A stretch of DNA of 64,000 bases, taken from contig JAVKOQ010000107.1 in assembly GCA_031835245.1 (NCBI GenBank), forward strand, positions 1 to 64,000, read 5' to 3'. Every line of letters begins with the position of its first letter. Positions within the stretch are counted from its first letter, which is position 1. This DNA comes from Balamuthia mandrillaris (taxonomy: Eukaryota; Discosea; Longamoebia; Balamuthiidae). The position numbers and the translations under genes are program-made. The notes under the pieces were generated by a model. The model was not told the origin of the DNA and searched no databases. It saw only the letters and a list, made by a program, of their open reading frames with translations. This document shows positions 33,673 to 44,165 of this stretch, one piece after another.

Positions 33673-34167
33673 CTCGTTTATGTAGTCCCTCTCCAGGCAG
33701 GGCGCCGGAGGATGACTATTCCGTCTTTCAGGTCTGAAAGGGGTCTTTGGTGGTAGAGGTCGTGGTTTTGAATAAGACTAATGCAGAGAGAGCAGCCAAC
33801 CGACACAAAAGGAATGCCAGTAATGTTTAGTATGTAGAGTTTACAACAGATAACCCCTCATCCTACCCCCCACTACTGGGCCAGGGCACCAGCAGGCAGG
33901 AAGAGAGAAGTTGGCCACCGGAAAACCACACAGATTTCGCCTGCTGTTGCTGCGCTGCCCTCCTCTTCCTTTTGTTCCTCCTCTTCTGAGGCCTTTCTTT
34001 CTTCTGCACATTGCTGAAATAATCCTGGTGAGCCTATCAGCCACGAGCTCCGACCACACTCAGCCCCAAACATTCGTGAACTGTACGGCCTTAACCTCAA
34101 CAGCCTTGAAGCACAACTTCTTAGCACAATTACAAGAAGCATACCGAACCAGATCCTCTTGCGTAAC
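33673..34167. other. region between divergent ArfGAP and Rab genes
   Basis: The minus strand stays open to about 33790 and may add N-terminal residues to the ArfGAP protein. Beyond that both strands have only short frames without recognisable motifs, so I treat it as the shared promoter. Confidence 0.4.
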
Positions 34168-35523
34168 ATGCAAAACGAGGCGGAAAGTCCCCCTGCTAGT
34201 CGGCCTAAAGAGGGCGCAACAAGTTCTTCTGGGGTTGATTATCTTGTGAAGGGTATGTCCCATGTTTTACCAACTAGTTGAGGAGAGGAAGAGAGAGGCT
34301 GTCTTACTAACTTACCTTCAAACTCATTGGTAGTGGTGATTATTGGCGACTCTGGTGTTGGTAAGTTGCCCTATGTAGTCCAGTTGTTTGCTTGCTTTTT
34401 TTTTGTTGTTCAGAAGCTCAAACACTCCCTCATAAAATATATAGGCAAGTCTAATATAATGAGCCGCTTCACCAATGGCCAGTTCTACGAGGACTCAAAG
34501 ACTACCATAGGTGTCGCCTTTGCAACGAAGAGCTTTTCCATAAACCCAGATAGCCCTGATCTTACTCCACAAGAAGGCACAGACGTCAAGTTGCAGGTTT
34601 GGGATACAGGTATTCCTCTTCCTCTTCCTCTTCCTCTTCCTCTTCCTCTTCCTCTTCCTCTTCCTCTTCCTCTTCCTCTTCCTCTTCCTCTTCCTCTTCC
34701 TCTTCCTCTTCCTCTTCCTCTTCCTCTTCCTCTTCCTCTTCCTCTTCCTCTTCCTCTTTCCCTTCTTTACTTGGCATCTCTGCTCTGTTTCCTCTCCTGC
34801 ACTGGCTGACAGCTTTCCCTTACGCTTCACGAATCGATCGCCATTTATGTTCAGCTGGACAGGAACGATACAGGGCTCTGTGTAGTGCTTACTACCGAGG
34901 AGCACTTGGTGCTTTGGTCGTTTATGACATCACCAACAGACAGTCATTGGAGCATATTCCCAAATGGTTGGAGGAACTAGACCGATACTGTACTCAAGAT
35001 GTGGTAGTCATTTTAGTTGGTAACAAGTGCGACCTTGTTTCGCAGGTTGGTATTCTCCCTTTCTCTCTTCCCTACTTTCTCAATCTCTTACTAAAATTGG
35101 GTGATGACACTACTACACGGTAAACGCAGCGGTGTGTTAGTGTCGAGGAAGGCAAAAGATTGGCAGAGAAAGAAAACATGTTCTTCATAGAAACATCAGC
35201 CAAAAGTGGAAGTAACATAGAGAAGGCGTTTGTTCAGCTGACAAAAGGTGCTTTATCCTCTTCTTTTTCCAGAAATACCAGTTGCTCACTTTTGCTCTCA
35301 AATAGAAATCATTCAGGTGGCTCGACAGCAACCCATTGTTGAGGAAAAGGGCGAAGTGGTGAGTCTTTCTTCCCTCTTCTGTGTTGCACCGCCCCCACTG
35401 ACTCAGATGATGCTTAAAAAGCCCAAATCGAAAGGGGTGGTAGAGCTTGCACCCGAAGAACCAGAAGATGACGAAGGATCTGGCGCAAAACCTCCGCCTC
35501 GGGGCAAGGACTGCAATTGTTGA
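34168..35523 (+). CDS. Rab GTPase, Rab11-like
   Basis: A small GTPase of vesicle traffic. The exons give [15 protein letters not shown] and, after an intron that splits the P-loop, [30 protein letters not shown] is the switch I region, then [13 protein letters not shown] (switch II) joins across the repeat-filled intron. [22 protein letters not shown] and FIETSAKSG complete the nucleotide site. The sequence around DYLVKVV, SAYYRGA and the dicysteine-like end KDCNC fits Rab11 best. An insert of about 14 residues ([14 protein letters not shown]) lies between the strands before WDTAGQ, longer than the usual hairpin. The C-terminal CNC would be prenylated. The start ATG follows the divergent promoter. 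Confidence 0.85.
34615..34758 (+). repeat. (CCTCTT)24 tandem repeat in Rab intron
   Basis: Twenty-four perfect copies of CCTCTT start five bases into the intron (donor gtatt at 34610). The intron ends at ttcag before the CTGGACAGG exon near 34855. Confidence 0.97.
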
Positions 35524-35706
35524 TTTGCGCGATTCGCTTGCTTTACAGCACTACCAGAGGAGGGAACGCTCCGTAGTGGAAATAAGATAAGGCAACTAGG
35601 TCGTGTTTTGTACAAAAAAAATATATATAAACTGTTGTGTCGCCAAGAGGGAACGAAGAAAGACAGAGAAGGAATGGCAAAGTGAAACACGATCAGACCA
35701 GAAACA

Positions 35707-36058
35707 TCATTCAAGAGACTTGAGATAGTCCATGTAGGTATTGTACTCAAGGCGTGTCTGCGTGACGTTGAGGGCTTGGTGCTCAAAATGTCCATCTTTG
35801 AGATACAGAACGCGGTCAGCATAGCATTCTAAGTCTGGGTTGTGCGTCACCATCAAGCACGTTGTCTTGAGCTTTTGGTTAATGGACAGCAATAGGTCCA
35901 TCACCTGGATTGTATTTTTGGTGTCCAGATCACCTGTTGGTTCGTCCAGCAGCAATATTACTGGCTCGTTGGCCAATGCCCGCGCTATTGTTACTCTCTG
36001 CTGCTCTCCTCCTGACAACTCTGATGGCTGTACCCGAGGCAATGTGAGAGAGAGCGAG

Positions 36059-36107
<49 letters not shown>

Positions 36108-37214
36108 AGAGGAGAAAGGAGAACACGCAGAATGGGGCAGCGAAGGAGCAGAGATAGAAAGATGGAATCAAGTAGCGTAATTTACCAAATGGTTTTCTCT
36201 GTCTCTCAGTCCAACCACTTTCAGAAGTTTCTTAGTAGTGCCCACAGAAAGCAGGTTGAAGCATTTTAAACAACGTTAATACTTACATGCCAACAGGTCC
36301 TTTGCTCGCTTTTTCCTCTCCTTGGGTCCAAGCTTACCTGCAATGGTCATGGGCAACTCTACATTCTCAAAGGCGGACATGGTAGCCAGCAAGTTGAACG
36401 TCTGAAATACGAAGCCTAAACGAGAACAGCTAAGCGCACAGCAGGCTAATACACTCTACACGCCGTCGCTACCCACATGAAGGAAAGGAAAAGCAAGTGC
36501 AAACCTATCTTGGTGAGACGAAGCGAAGCAAGGAAGCTATCCGATGAGGAGGTATCAATGGGAGTGCCCAGTATCTCTGCAACACATTTTCTAGGTGAGT
36601 ATGCTGCAATGGTAGGTTTTGTGGCGACCAAAACAGCAAACAAATGAAGCAACTAACCAATAGTGCCAAGCGATGGTTTATCGATGGTGCCTATGATGTT
36701 AAGAAGAGTTGTTTTGCCGCCACCAGAAGGTCCTCGCAACATGACAAATTCTCCTCTTTGTGGTTGGTGTTACAGGATGAAAAGCCTTTGGTTCATTCGT
36801 TTCCAAGAAGAAGGGAAAAAAAAAGAATATGATAAAGCGGTGAATGGGACGGAGGAAGGAACTACCTTCGTATTGGGTAGAACTCCGAGTTTGGAGCCAA
36901 GTGTATGTCATGCAGAGCTGTTACCACGTCCACTCTTCCCTCAATGGCATAGTCTTCAAATAGAGATCAGCTGGGTTTGCATCGTTCAACATTGCTGGTG
37001 CAGTAACGTACGTTTCTTAAGATGTTTGATCACGATCACTGGCTCGCCCAACGCTTTTTCAATAGGCAGCTGCCAAAGACCTCTTCGTCAGTTGGAGAAA
37101 GCAGAGAGAGAGAGAGAGAGAGAGAGGAAGAAGAGATAGGAGGGGGAGAAGGAGTACCTTTGGCAAGCCTCTTGCTTCAATGGTGTCATCCTCTTCAAAA
37201 GTAGTGTCTCCCAT
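35707..37214 (-). CDS. ABC transporter ATPase, LolD/MacB-like
   Basis: A stand-alone ABC ATPase. From a likely start [10 protein letters not shown] (37214), exons give [23 protein letters not shown], and the Walker [21 protein letters not shown]. Then [19 protein letters not shown] (Q loop), [18 protein letters not shown] (signature), [13 protein letters not shown] (Walker B with catalytic Glu) and [11 protein letters not shown] (switch His) follow. All catalytic motifs are intact. The GDLD and [17 protein letters not shown]-type features are those of bacterial LolD, FtsE and MacB ATPases. At least five introns and eukaryotic neighbours rule out contamination. No membrane partner is adjacent. 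A comparable gene family exists in Dictyostelium (ABCH type), from memory. Confidence 0.85.
36058..36099 (-). repeat. (CT)n tract in ABC ATPase intron
   Basis: A GA run on plus, CT in the sense strand, close to the 3' splice site before the SELSGGEQ exon. Confidence 0.95.
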
Positions 37215-37378
37215 TATCCTTGCTGTTGCGTTAATGGTGGTAGGAGTGTTGATGGCAGCCACTGGTTGCTTCTTTCTTCGACACACTTTTCCCTAATCTA
37301 TTTTGTCAGCCCAGCCCACCACACCACCACCTAGGAGCGTTACGTCACCCTTGCCTCTTGTGCACTTTTGTTAACACC

Positions 37379-37387
37379 AAACCCTAA
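37379..37387. promoter_or_regulatory. telo-box-like element (AAACCCTAA)
   Basis: The 9-mer lies about 165 bp upstream of the ABC ATPase start and also in the 3' flank of the next gene. In plants this motif is a known promoter element of housekeeping genes; a role here is inference. Confidence 0.4.
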
Positions 37388-37451
37388 CCTTGAGGCGAGA
37401 GAGGGAGAGAGGGAGAGAGACAGGTTTAAATATATTAAAAGGACAAGCACA

Positions 37452-40400
37452 TCAGGGAGAAGAAAGAGGGACAGAGGGCGGGGGGGCTGGCGTTTGGATA
37501 ACCATGGTTTTAGCGTTAAGCTTCAAGGAGGCCAACAGCCGAAGGTACCAGGCGAGGCAAACGTGCTTGCGAGTGTAGTCGTAGTTGGTTGATATGACAT
37601 GGTAGATGTACTTACACAGAACTGTCTGAACGCGCTTGCTGCTTACGCTTTGCAGAAGTTGGTCGAGAGTGTCGAGCAAGCGTTCAAGGTCTTGAATGTC
37701 AATCCATGCGATGTTGCGTGACATTAACATGAGTAACGGTTTGGATTGGTCCAGGGCTGCTAAGTCGTCGTTGGCGCATGAGTCTTTCGTCCGTTGAATG
37801 GTAGGGCTGTGTTCTAGATGCTGATCATGTTGTTGCTCTTCTGCTTCTTCGTTTTGCGGCTGATGTTCTTCATTGAAGTAAGGGAGTGAAGTAGCACAGG
37901 GAGTCCTACATTCAAGGCAAAGAATCTCTTTGGCTTTGTCGGCTAAAGCTTGGAAACAGAATAGAACCAGTGGGTGCGAAGGAGGCAATGAGAACAGAAT
38001 AGTCTGAAAGCACTCTGCAAAGGATTCAAAAGGCAAGCGCTCGCCGTAATACTTCAGACACAGGTTGAGATAATAGGGAACCAGCTTCATAACATGTTGT
38101 GGCATGCGTGGTGGTGATGTAAAGATAGGAGCTGAAGCCTGTCTCTCAAAGAACGCGTGGATGCTGCGGGAGGCTGAATATGCGATGGGATCTTCTCTTG
38201 CCTCCTCCGAAGAGTAGGTTGTTCCAGAGAATAAAGTCTTCAGCACCAAGTGCGCCTTTTTGTTCAGCAAAATATGGCTATGTCCAATTAACCTGTTTTT
38301 TTTAAAAAACAAACTTATGTTAAAAGAAACGGAGGAGAGACAGTGGCAGAATGACATTACGCGAATAGTAGAGGCAAGAGCCTTTGTTGGAGTATATCCA
38401 AAGAAAAGCAATTTATCACTACTTCCATGGCATCAAGGAAGAAATAAAAGCGGCCTGTGGTTAGCTCGTCCATTTTCCGCAGATCTTCTTCTAAAACGAC
38501 CAATGAGATCCACCAAGTTAGAATACGGAGAGAGAGAGAGAGAGAGAGAGAAGTCATGATGAAGAAAAATCAAATAAACAACGAACAAACATACCTGGAC
38601 GAGCACTATTTACAAACAGCAGGTCGGCAATAATGGGAAGCATAGAATCATCGTCAGCAGCGCGTAGAATGAGACGATAGGCCGTAGCATCGTAGAGGTT
38701 AAGTTTAATTCGAGCAAACTGAAGGAAGGACAAGCTTCGCAATGCTAGGATACAATGGTGAGGGTCAATGCGCTGGTCCGCCACCAAGTTGAACAAATAG
38801 TTGAAAGAGAGAAAGATGGTCTGAGCAAATGACATCAATTCAGGCATAAGAGCTGGAGGCACAGCATTGCCCGAAGCATTTACAACGTGTGTCCGCCAAC
38901 CTTCAAACAAAGCTTCTGTGTAGGCTAGTATCCTAGACACAGAAAAATAAGTTGTGCAAATATTGAAAAGAAGGGAGATGATATGATATACCGGGTTAGC
39001 GCGTCTGCGGCTTTGTCCACAGATAAAGATGCAAAGGTAAGGGCAAGGCTTTGCGCAAGGGTAGCAGATTGTTTGAAAAGATAGTTTTTTCTATGCTCAA
39101 AGGCCCTCTCTTTTAAGGCAGGATCCCGTCGCTGCAATCCACTAAAGATCCATTGGTGGTCCAGCACGTCATCCAAACACACATTCAGCAACAAGTCGAA
39201 CAGAAGCTGTAATTCCATCAGTAGGTATTTGAATGTTTTAATATTCTCACGAAATTTCTGCGTACCTCTGCTTGGCTTCTCTGAAGAGGCAAAGCCTCTC
39301 CTGTGTTGATGGCAACTAAACACATGGTACGAGGCCAATGCGGTGCATGATTATGCCCACAGCCCACTTGTGCTGCAGCCTCTTCAATCGCTGTGTGCAA
39401 CAATTGGGCCAGGGCAATGACCGCCTCTTCTAACAGACCCTCTTCCTCTTTTGACATAACAAATGCTTGCCGAAAAATGGCGGCTCCCTTTCTGTGTCAG
39501 AAATTTTAGTGAGTTTCTTGTCCTGAGTGACCATCATCGTCCATTGAAGGAATGTGTACGCACAACAAACCGCCAGCAGCAAACAGAGCAACATGTCTTG
39601 ATGGTGAACCAGGATCTGCAGCGCCGCTGCATTCCGATACTAATACTTGCAACCAATTTCTGGGGAGCGATTGGTAAATATTGGGACCTTCCACAGCCGC
39701 AATAGCAGGCGAGGGTGCTACCATTCCCTCTGTTGACATCGCACGTGAAACGAATACAAAGCGAAAGAGGCGGAACACAACCAGCAAAGACTCCTCCGTG
39801 ACAATAGGCAGACCTGCATCGTGATCGCGGGAGGAATGTGCTGGTGAGTCCGTAAGACCAGCTTGCGGTGCCATTATTGGGTCGTTGCTCTCCACTTGCC
39901 ACAGTCGCAAAAGGAGATGTGTGATTGGCTGGAGCACTTCTAATGGTGCACTAATCATAAGGTTGCCAATTCCTTCCAGCAACACCGGCAAAGCCTTGCT
40001 CCGTCTAACAGTTAAGAATGCATGAGAAGAGGAATACAAGTTTCAACTTTTTAAAAAAAAAATTACGTACAAGAGAGCAGCAGTAGGTTGCTCAAGACAA
40101 CGCCTAATGATTGAATAACAGCGATTCGCCCGTTCATGCGTACCATCGGTATTACCTGGAAGAAGAACGGCATGGGTGCTGCCAAGGTATGCTACGCCCA
40201 GTGCAAACAAGAGCCCAGCTACGGATAAGCGAGGAAGCATTTGTTCGACAATGGTAGCACCCTTAATGGCTTGCTCTGCTTCTTCTCTGATAGCATATTG
40301 ACGGAGCGATCCTCTGTCTATCTGCTGCGCAACGATGCCCAACCACGTGCACAACAAGCGCAGACAGCAAGCAATTGTGCTGTCACTGTGCGGAAGGTTG

Positions 40401-41973
40401 CCCTCTGCTGCCGTTTCCAACAAGTCGAGCAACAAGGATACCATCTCGCTGTTAAACATGCGCGGATGTAGTGACGCCCTGTGTGCGCTCAAGAATCGCA
40501 TATTGGCAAGTACCTATTCCATATTTATCATATTTTCATTATTTTGATCTTATTCCTGTTCTCACTACTGCTTTTGGGTGAGAGAGGAAAAAAGGGCACG
40601 TACGATAGCTGGGCTGACGGCAAGGTAGTCTCTAACGCGAGCAATGCTCTCCTCAAATTGGGCCATCTGTTCCGGATTTCTGGACGCTTTGTACGCTGAG
40701 ATGGGTCATCCATGAAAGATCATCAGTAACGGTATTGATGAGCTTCGTGCCATCGTGTTTTTTTTTTAAAAAAAAAAGTTAGCACTAAAACGTACCTCTG
40801 TCTTCCAAAGTGAGAGGCAGATCTGCCACCTGGTTGGGTTCTGCTTTGCTCTGCTTTCCTGTTAGACTATGCTTTACTCTTTTGAGGTTGATCCAAGTCA
40901 GTGATAAGACAAAAAAGGAGCAACAAGAAACAAGAACAGGAAGATGAACGTGAACGAGAACCAGAAGAGAACAAGAGAGAAAATAAAAATAAACCTGGTA
41001 ACAAAGCGCTCATTGCGGTAAGCCTGCGAGAGATAGGCGAGTTCCGATTTTTCAAAGTACTCGTTCCAATAGAGGGTGGAGCGTTGCCGCTGAGGAAGGA
41101 ACGCAGCGCTACTACCTTGGTCAGAGCCGCTGTCAGCGTCAAAAAAGCGAACGCGCCTCTCAGCAAGCGCCGACAGAAAGACGTCTGCAGGCAGCCCAAA
41201 GTCCTCGGGTAGCACTGCCGCTGCTTGCGCTGGCTACCTCCCTTGAGGTGTTAGTCGATCATCGTTGAGAGTAGAAGAAAGAGAGAGAGAGAGCAGAGAG
41301 AGAGAGAGAGAGAGAGAGAGAAAGTGGAAAAAAGACCAAACCAACTTACCAGAGACTTCAGGGTAGCAAAGAGGTTAGAAACATCAGCGGAGCCTTTGCT
41401 GTTCGATAGCAGTTTGGCGTAGAGCACGAGCAGAAGGAAGGGCGCCACCGCCGAGTCGCTGGGCAGTGGCAGCCGCTCCCTGGGCACCACGTACGACAGG
41501 TCAGCCCGTGCCACGGCCTCGTAAATGTTGGCCAACGTGAAGCGAGGAAGGTCTATCACCTGGAAAAGGGCGTGCAAGGTCAGCGGGTCGAACAGGTTCT
41601 CAATGTAGACCAACGTCTTCACTCGTTTCTTCAGCTGCACGCTCAGCCTTCCCAACCGAGCGTGGCCCACTGGCGGCGGAGGTGGAGGTTTCTTATTCTT
41701 GTCCACTGCAGCCGCATCGGTGTGGCAGAGAGGATCCAAGTGTGCCGCCACGGTTGCCAGTCTGTGGAGAGAGCGCAACCGCCCTGCGTTCAGGCAAGAG
41801 AGGAAACCAGCCAGCCAACGATCTGCCGGCTCAGCGCCTCTTCCTCCTCCTCCGGCAGCGCCCACGACGGGTCCTGTGGCGAGCGATGGAGTCACGTTGC
41901 TATGTACAGACTTTAACTCTGCTCCAGGAACAGCAGCAAAGGCTTGCCTGGTTTGTGTTCTGCCGCTCTCCAT
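37452..41973 (-). CDS. large alpha-helical repeat protein, unknown function
   Basis: I could not assign a family. From an ATG at 41973 about ten exons give a protein of more than 1000 residues that is nearly all helical. Stretches include RWLAGFLSCLNAGRLRSLHR, FLLLVLYAKLLSNS, MVSLLLDLLETAAEGNLP, ITHLLLRLWQVES, EEAVIALAQLLHTAIEEAA, CILALRSLSFLQFARIKLNL, VMKLVPYYLNLCLKYYGERL and LLDTLDQLLQSVSSKRVQTV. The leucine-rich paired helices look like HEAT or related alpha-solenoid repeats. Near the start is a proline run (KKPPPPPPVG). The last exon ends in an Ala/Pro/Ser tail before the stop at 37452. No catalytic motif is visible. The exact exon set between 41215 and 40500 is uncertain. Confidence 0.55.
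38530..38553 (-). repeat. (CT)n tract in intron of the helical-repeat protein
   Basis: GA on plus, CT in the sense strand, between two exons of the minus-strand gene. Confidence 0.95.
41280..41321 (-). repeat. (CT)n tract in intron of the helical-repeat protein
   Basis: GA on plus with a small interruption; sense CT, beginning about 25 bases after the donor near 41350. Confidence 0.95.
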
Positions 41974-42157
41974 CTCAGCAGCACCACACGCTTTGCTAAG
42001 CCACCCTTGCAAGCAGCAGCACTGCTCCCTCCCTCTCCCTCTTTTCTTTATTTTTGCCCCCCCCCCTGTGCCGGCCCAGCAGCATTGCTACACACCAATT
42101 GCAGCATTTGTGCAGCAACTACCGCCACCACAAGCAGCAGCAGCAGCAGCAGCAGCA

Positions 42158-42199
<42 letters not shown>

Positions 42200-42212
42200 A
42201 GCAGAGAGCGCA
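41974..42212. promoter_or_regulatory. divergent promoter with AGC and GA repeats
   Basis: The 239 bp between the two starts hold an (AGC)n run at 42134-42161 and a (GA)n run at 42161-42196, directly upstream of the TAF13 ATG. Both are probably in its leader. Confidence 0.5.
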
Positions 42213-42992
42213 GTATGCCCAAGGCCAAGGCGGCGGACCGAGAGAAGGAAAAGCAGGACGCACCCACGCAGGGCGCTACCACCCGAGACACCAAAGGCCT
42301 GGCTGGCAGCAGTGGAGCAGCTGCCAAGAAGGGCGTGCAAAAGAAGAAGCGTTTCTTCACGAAAGAGAGTAAGCATACGCTTCCGCCCCGCCTCTGTCTG
42401 TTTTTTTAACTTGGCCTCTCTATTCCCTCTATGCCCTCTCTTCCTCCAGTCTCTAATATGATGTACGGCTTTGGGTATGTTCTCTCTGCTCTCTCTGCTC
42501 TCTCTGCTCTCTCTGCTCTCTCTGCTCTCTCTGCTCTCTCTGCTCTCTCTGCTCTTTCTACTCTCTGCTCAACGAACAAGCGGTGGTGCCACCAGGGACG
42601 TGCCAAACCCACTGCCAGCCTCCGTGGACCTGGTAGAAGACCTCGTTTTGGAGTTTATTTCAGAGATGGTACGCGTTCAGCTCTCACGGCTGCCATTCCA
42701 TGTTTCTATGCACGTTAAACGGAGGGCCCTTCTCCCTCCTCTGCGCTTCCTCTCCAACGAACGTTGTGACACCAACCACAAAACAAAAAAGACACACAAG
42801 GCAATGCAGGTATCGCGGAAGAGAGGCAAAATAGCAACAGAGGACCTGGTCTTCCTCATAAGGAAGGACCGCAAGAAGTACGCCCGCGTGGTGGAACTCC
42901 TGCGCATGCACGAAGAGCTCAAGCAGGCGCGCAAGCTGATGGACGTCAAGCAGATAGATCAAAGCCATGCCGCTCCTGATGACTTTCTTTGA
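42213..42992 (+). CDS. TAF13: TFIID subunit TAF13
   Basis: TAF13 is a histone-fold subunit of TFIID that pairs with TAF11. Exon 1 encodes a Lys-rich leader (MPKAKAADREKEKQDAP, ending KKGVQKKKRFFTKE). After an intron comes SNMMYGFG, then PNPLPASVDLVEDLVLEFIS, then THKAMQVSRKRGKIATEDLV, FLIRKDRKKYARVVELL and MHEELKQARKLMDV. This matches the TAF13 histone fold along its length, including the MYGFG start and the FLIRKDxxKxARV motif. The second intron begins gtatgt and is filled by a 9-bp tandem repeat. TGA is at 42990. The neighbour across the promoter is unrelated. Confidence 0.92.
42482..42553 (+). repeat. 9-bp minisatellite (TCTCTGCTC)8 in TAF13 intron
   Basis: Eight copies of TCTCTGCTC start right after the gtatgt donor that follows the GFG codons. 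Confidence 0.93.
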
Positions 42993-43167
42993 AGTCAGCT
43001 CCTCCACCAAAGCTGTGTACATATGATATATACTTCCAGACTTGAAACATGGTTGCAAAGCCGCTCTACACTATAATAATGAGGTACCGGGCTGGTAGAG
43101 TCGTTCCTTTGCTTGTTTATATAAATAAATAAGCTGCTTGCTGTGCTGCTGCCGTAACAAAAACTGA

Positions 43168-43773
43168 TTACAAGGAAAAGAAGATAGAGAGAAGCGTGCT
43201 CAGGAGGAAGGAGGAGTGGCGGGCGTGCAGGGTGGAGGCAGGGCTGAGAGTGAGCTCCGGCAGGTTGGCCTCCTCCACGCTGAGCACGGTGCACTGCTGC
43301 TCGCTGCCGGTGGCGTTGGAGTAGACGTCGGCGCAGGCAAAGGGAGGGTTCTCGGGGAGGCAGTCAGGGTCCGCCAGCTCCCCTCTGCACCGCGTGTAGT
43401 GCTGGCAAAAGTCCTTGCAGGGAGGCAATTTCTTCGGCGCAGACTGGTCCTCGGCCACGCAACGAGAGCAGAAACCAGAGCAGAGGTACTGCCCCAAGTA
43501 TCCCAAGCACTCCTCAGAGAGGACGCACCTGGGATAGCCCGCCTCCTCCAGTCTCTTGCTGGTCAGCTTGGGGGGTTCGTTGTACTCGCTGCAGAGGGCG
43601 TAGTCCTCCCCGCTGATCAGGTACTGTATGTTGCCAGAGGCTGGGAAGCGGCAGAGCTTAGAGGGAGGTGCTGCCGTGCAGTTTTGAACGGCAGAGACCC
43701 CTTGGTTCGTTCCCCACAGCAAGCAGAGCAGCAAGGTGAGGGCCAACCCCATGGACATCCCTTTGGTTTGCAT
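43168..43773 (-). CDS. secreted cysteine-rich protein, Frizzled/folate-receptor-like, probably GPI-anchored
   Basis: An intronless gene of 201 codons. The first about 28 residues are a signal peptide (LALTLLLCLLWG core, likely cut after VSA). The mature part has 14 cysteines, an even number, in a pattern with CLGYLGQYLCSGFCSRC and PPCKDFCQHYTRC. This resembles the cysteine-rich domain shared by Frizzled and folate receptors; the assignment is by cysteine spacing only. NCTA and NATG are possible glycosylation sites. The C-terminus is a hydrophobic tail (SSFLLSTLLSIFFSL) after a small-residue stretch, as in GPI-anchored proteins. There are no membrane helices for a receptor body. Confidence 0.65.
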   Translation of the reverse strand: MQTKGMSMGLALTLLLCLLWGTNQGVSAVQNCTAAPPSKLCRFPASGNIQYLISGEDYALCSEYNEPPKLTSKRLEEAGYPRCVLSEECLGYLGQYLCSGFCSRCVAEDQSAPKKLPPCKDFCQHYTRCRGELADPDCLPENPPFACADVYSNATGSEQQCTVLSVEEANLPELTLSPASTLHARHSSFLLSTLLSIFFSL

Positions 43774-44165
43774 TCCTATTCTTACTATCTTGCTCCTTAT
43801 TATCTAGACAGTTCAAAGTAAACTTAGTGTTTTTTTTTTTTTTGGGGGGGAAGGGGGGCCTAGGGGGGTGGGGCAGAGGAAAAGAGAGAGAGAGAGAGAG
43901 AGAAGAGGGAGACAAACACTTCTTTTCTGACGTTAGCTGGCCTGACTTCTCTTTGCTTTTGCGGGGGGGCGGGCTTTTCTGCTCTTTCGTCGTTTTTGTT
44001 GCTGATCTGATCGAATCCATTAATTGTGTCATACGATCTGCAGACTCCTCTGGCGAAAACATTTCGTGACGACGTGAAGAATGGTAAGAGAAATCAACTC
44101 CTCGCGCAAAAAAAAAACTAGAAGAAGAGCAGCAGCAGCAGCAGGGCAGAAGTGGAATTACTGCA
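43774..44165. other. divergent promoter region
   Basis: Between the secreted protein and RNF113 starts lie a T-run, G-runs, a (GA)n run at 43885-43905 and an (AGC)n run at 44129-44145 just before the RNF113 ATG. No gene is visible. Confidence 0.5.

Noticed and set aside
34495-34905. Long frames of Ser, Glu, Arg/Lys or Leu/Pro repeats on both strands
   Set aside because: All are readings of the CCTCTT repeat, which lies inside a Rab intron with clear splice sites.
35707-37214. Bacterial contamination for the LolD-like gene
   Set aside because: Introns with GT...AG ends interrupt it and it sits between eukaryotic genes on the same contig.
42431-42718. Frame with repeated Ser-Ala-Leu units
   Set aside because: It is the 9-bp minisatellite in the TAF13 intron.
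43216-43821. 201-codon plus-strand frame opposite the cysteine-rich gene
   Set aside because: Shadow of an intronless GC-rich gene; the minus frame has the signal peptide and ordered cysteines.
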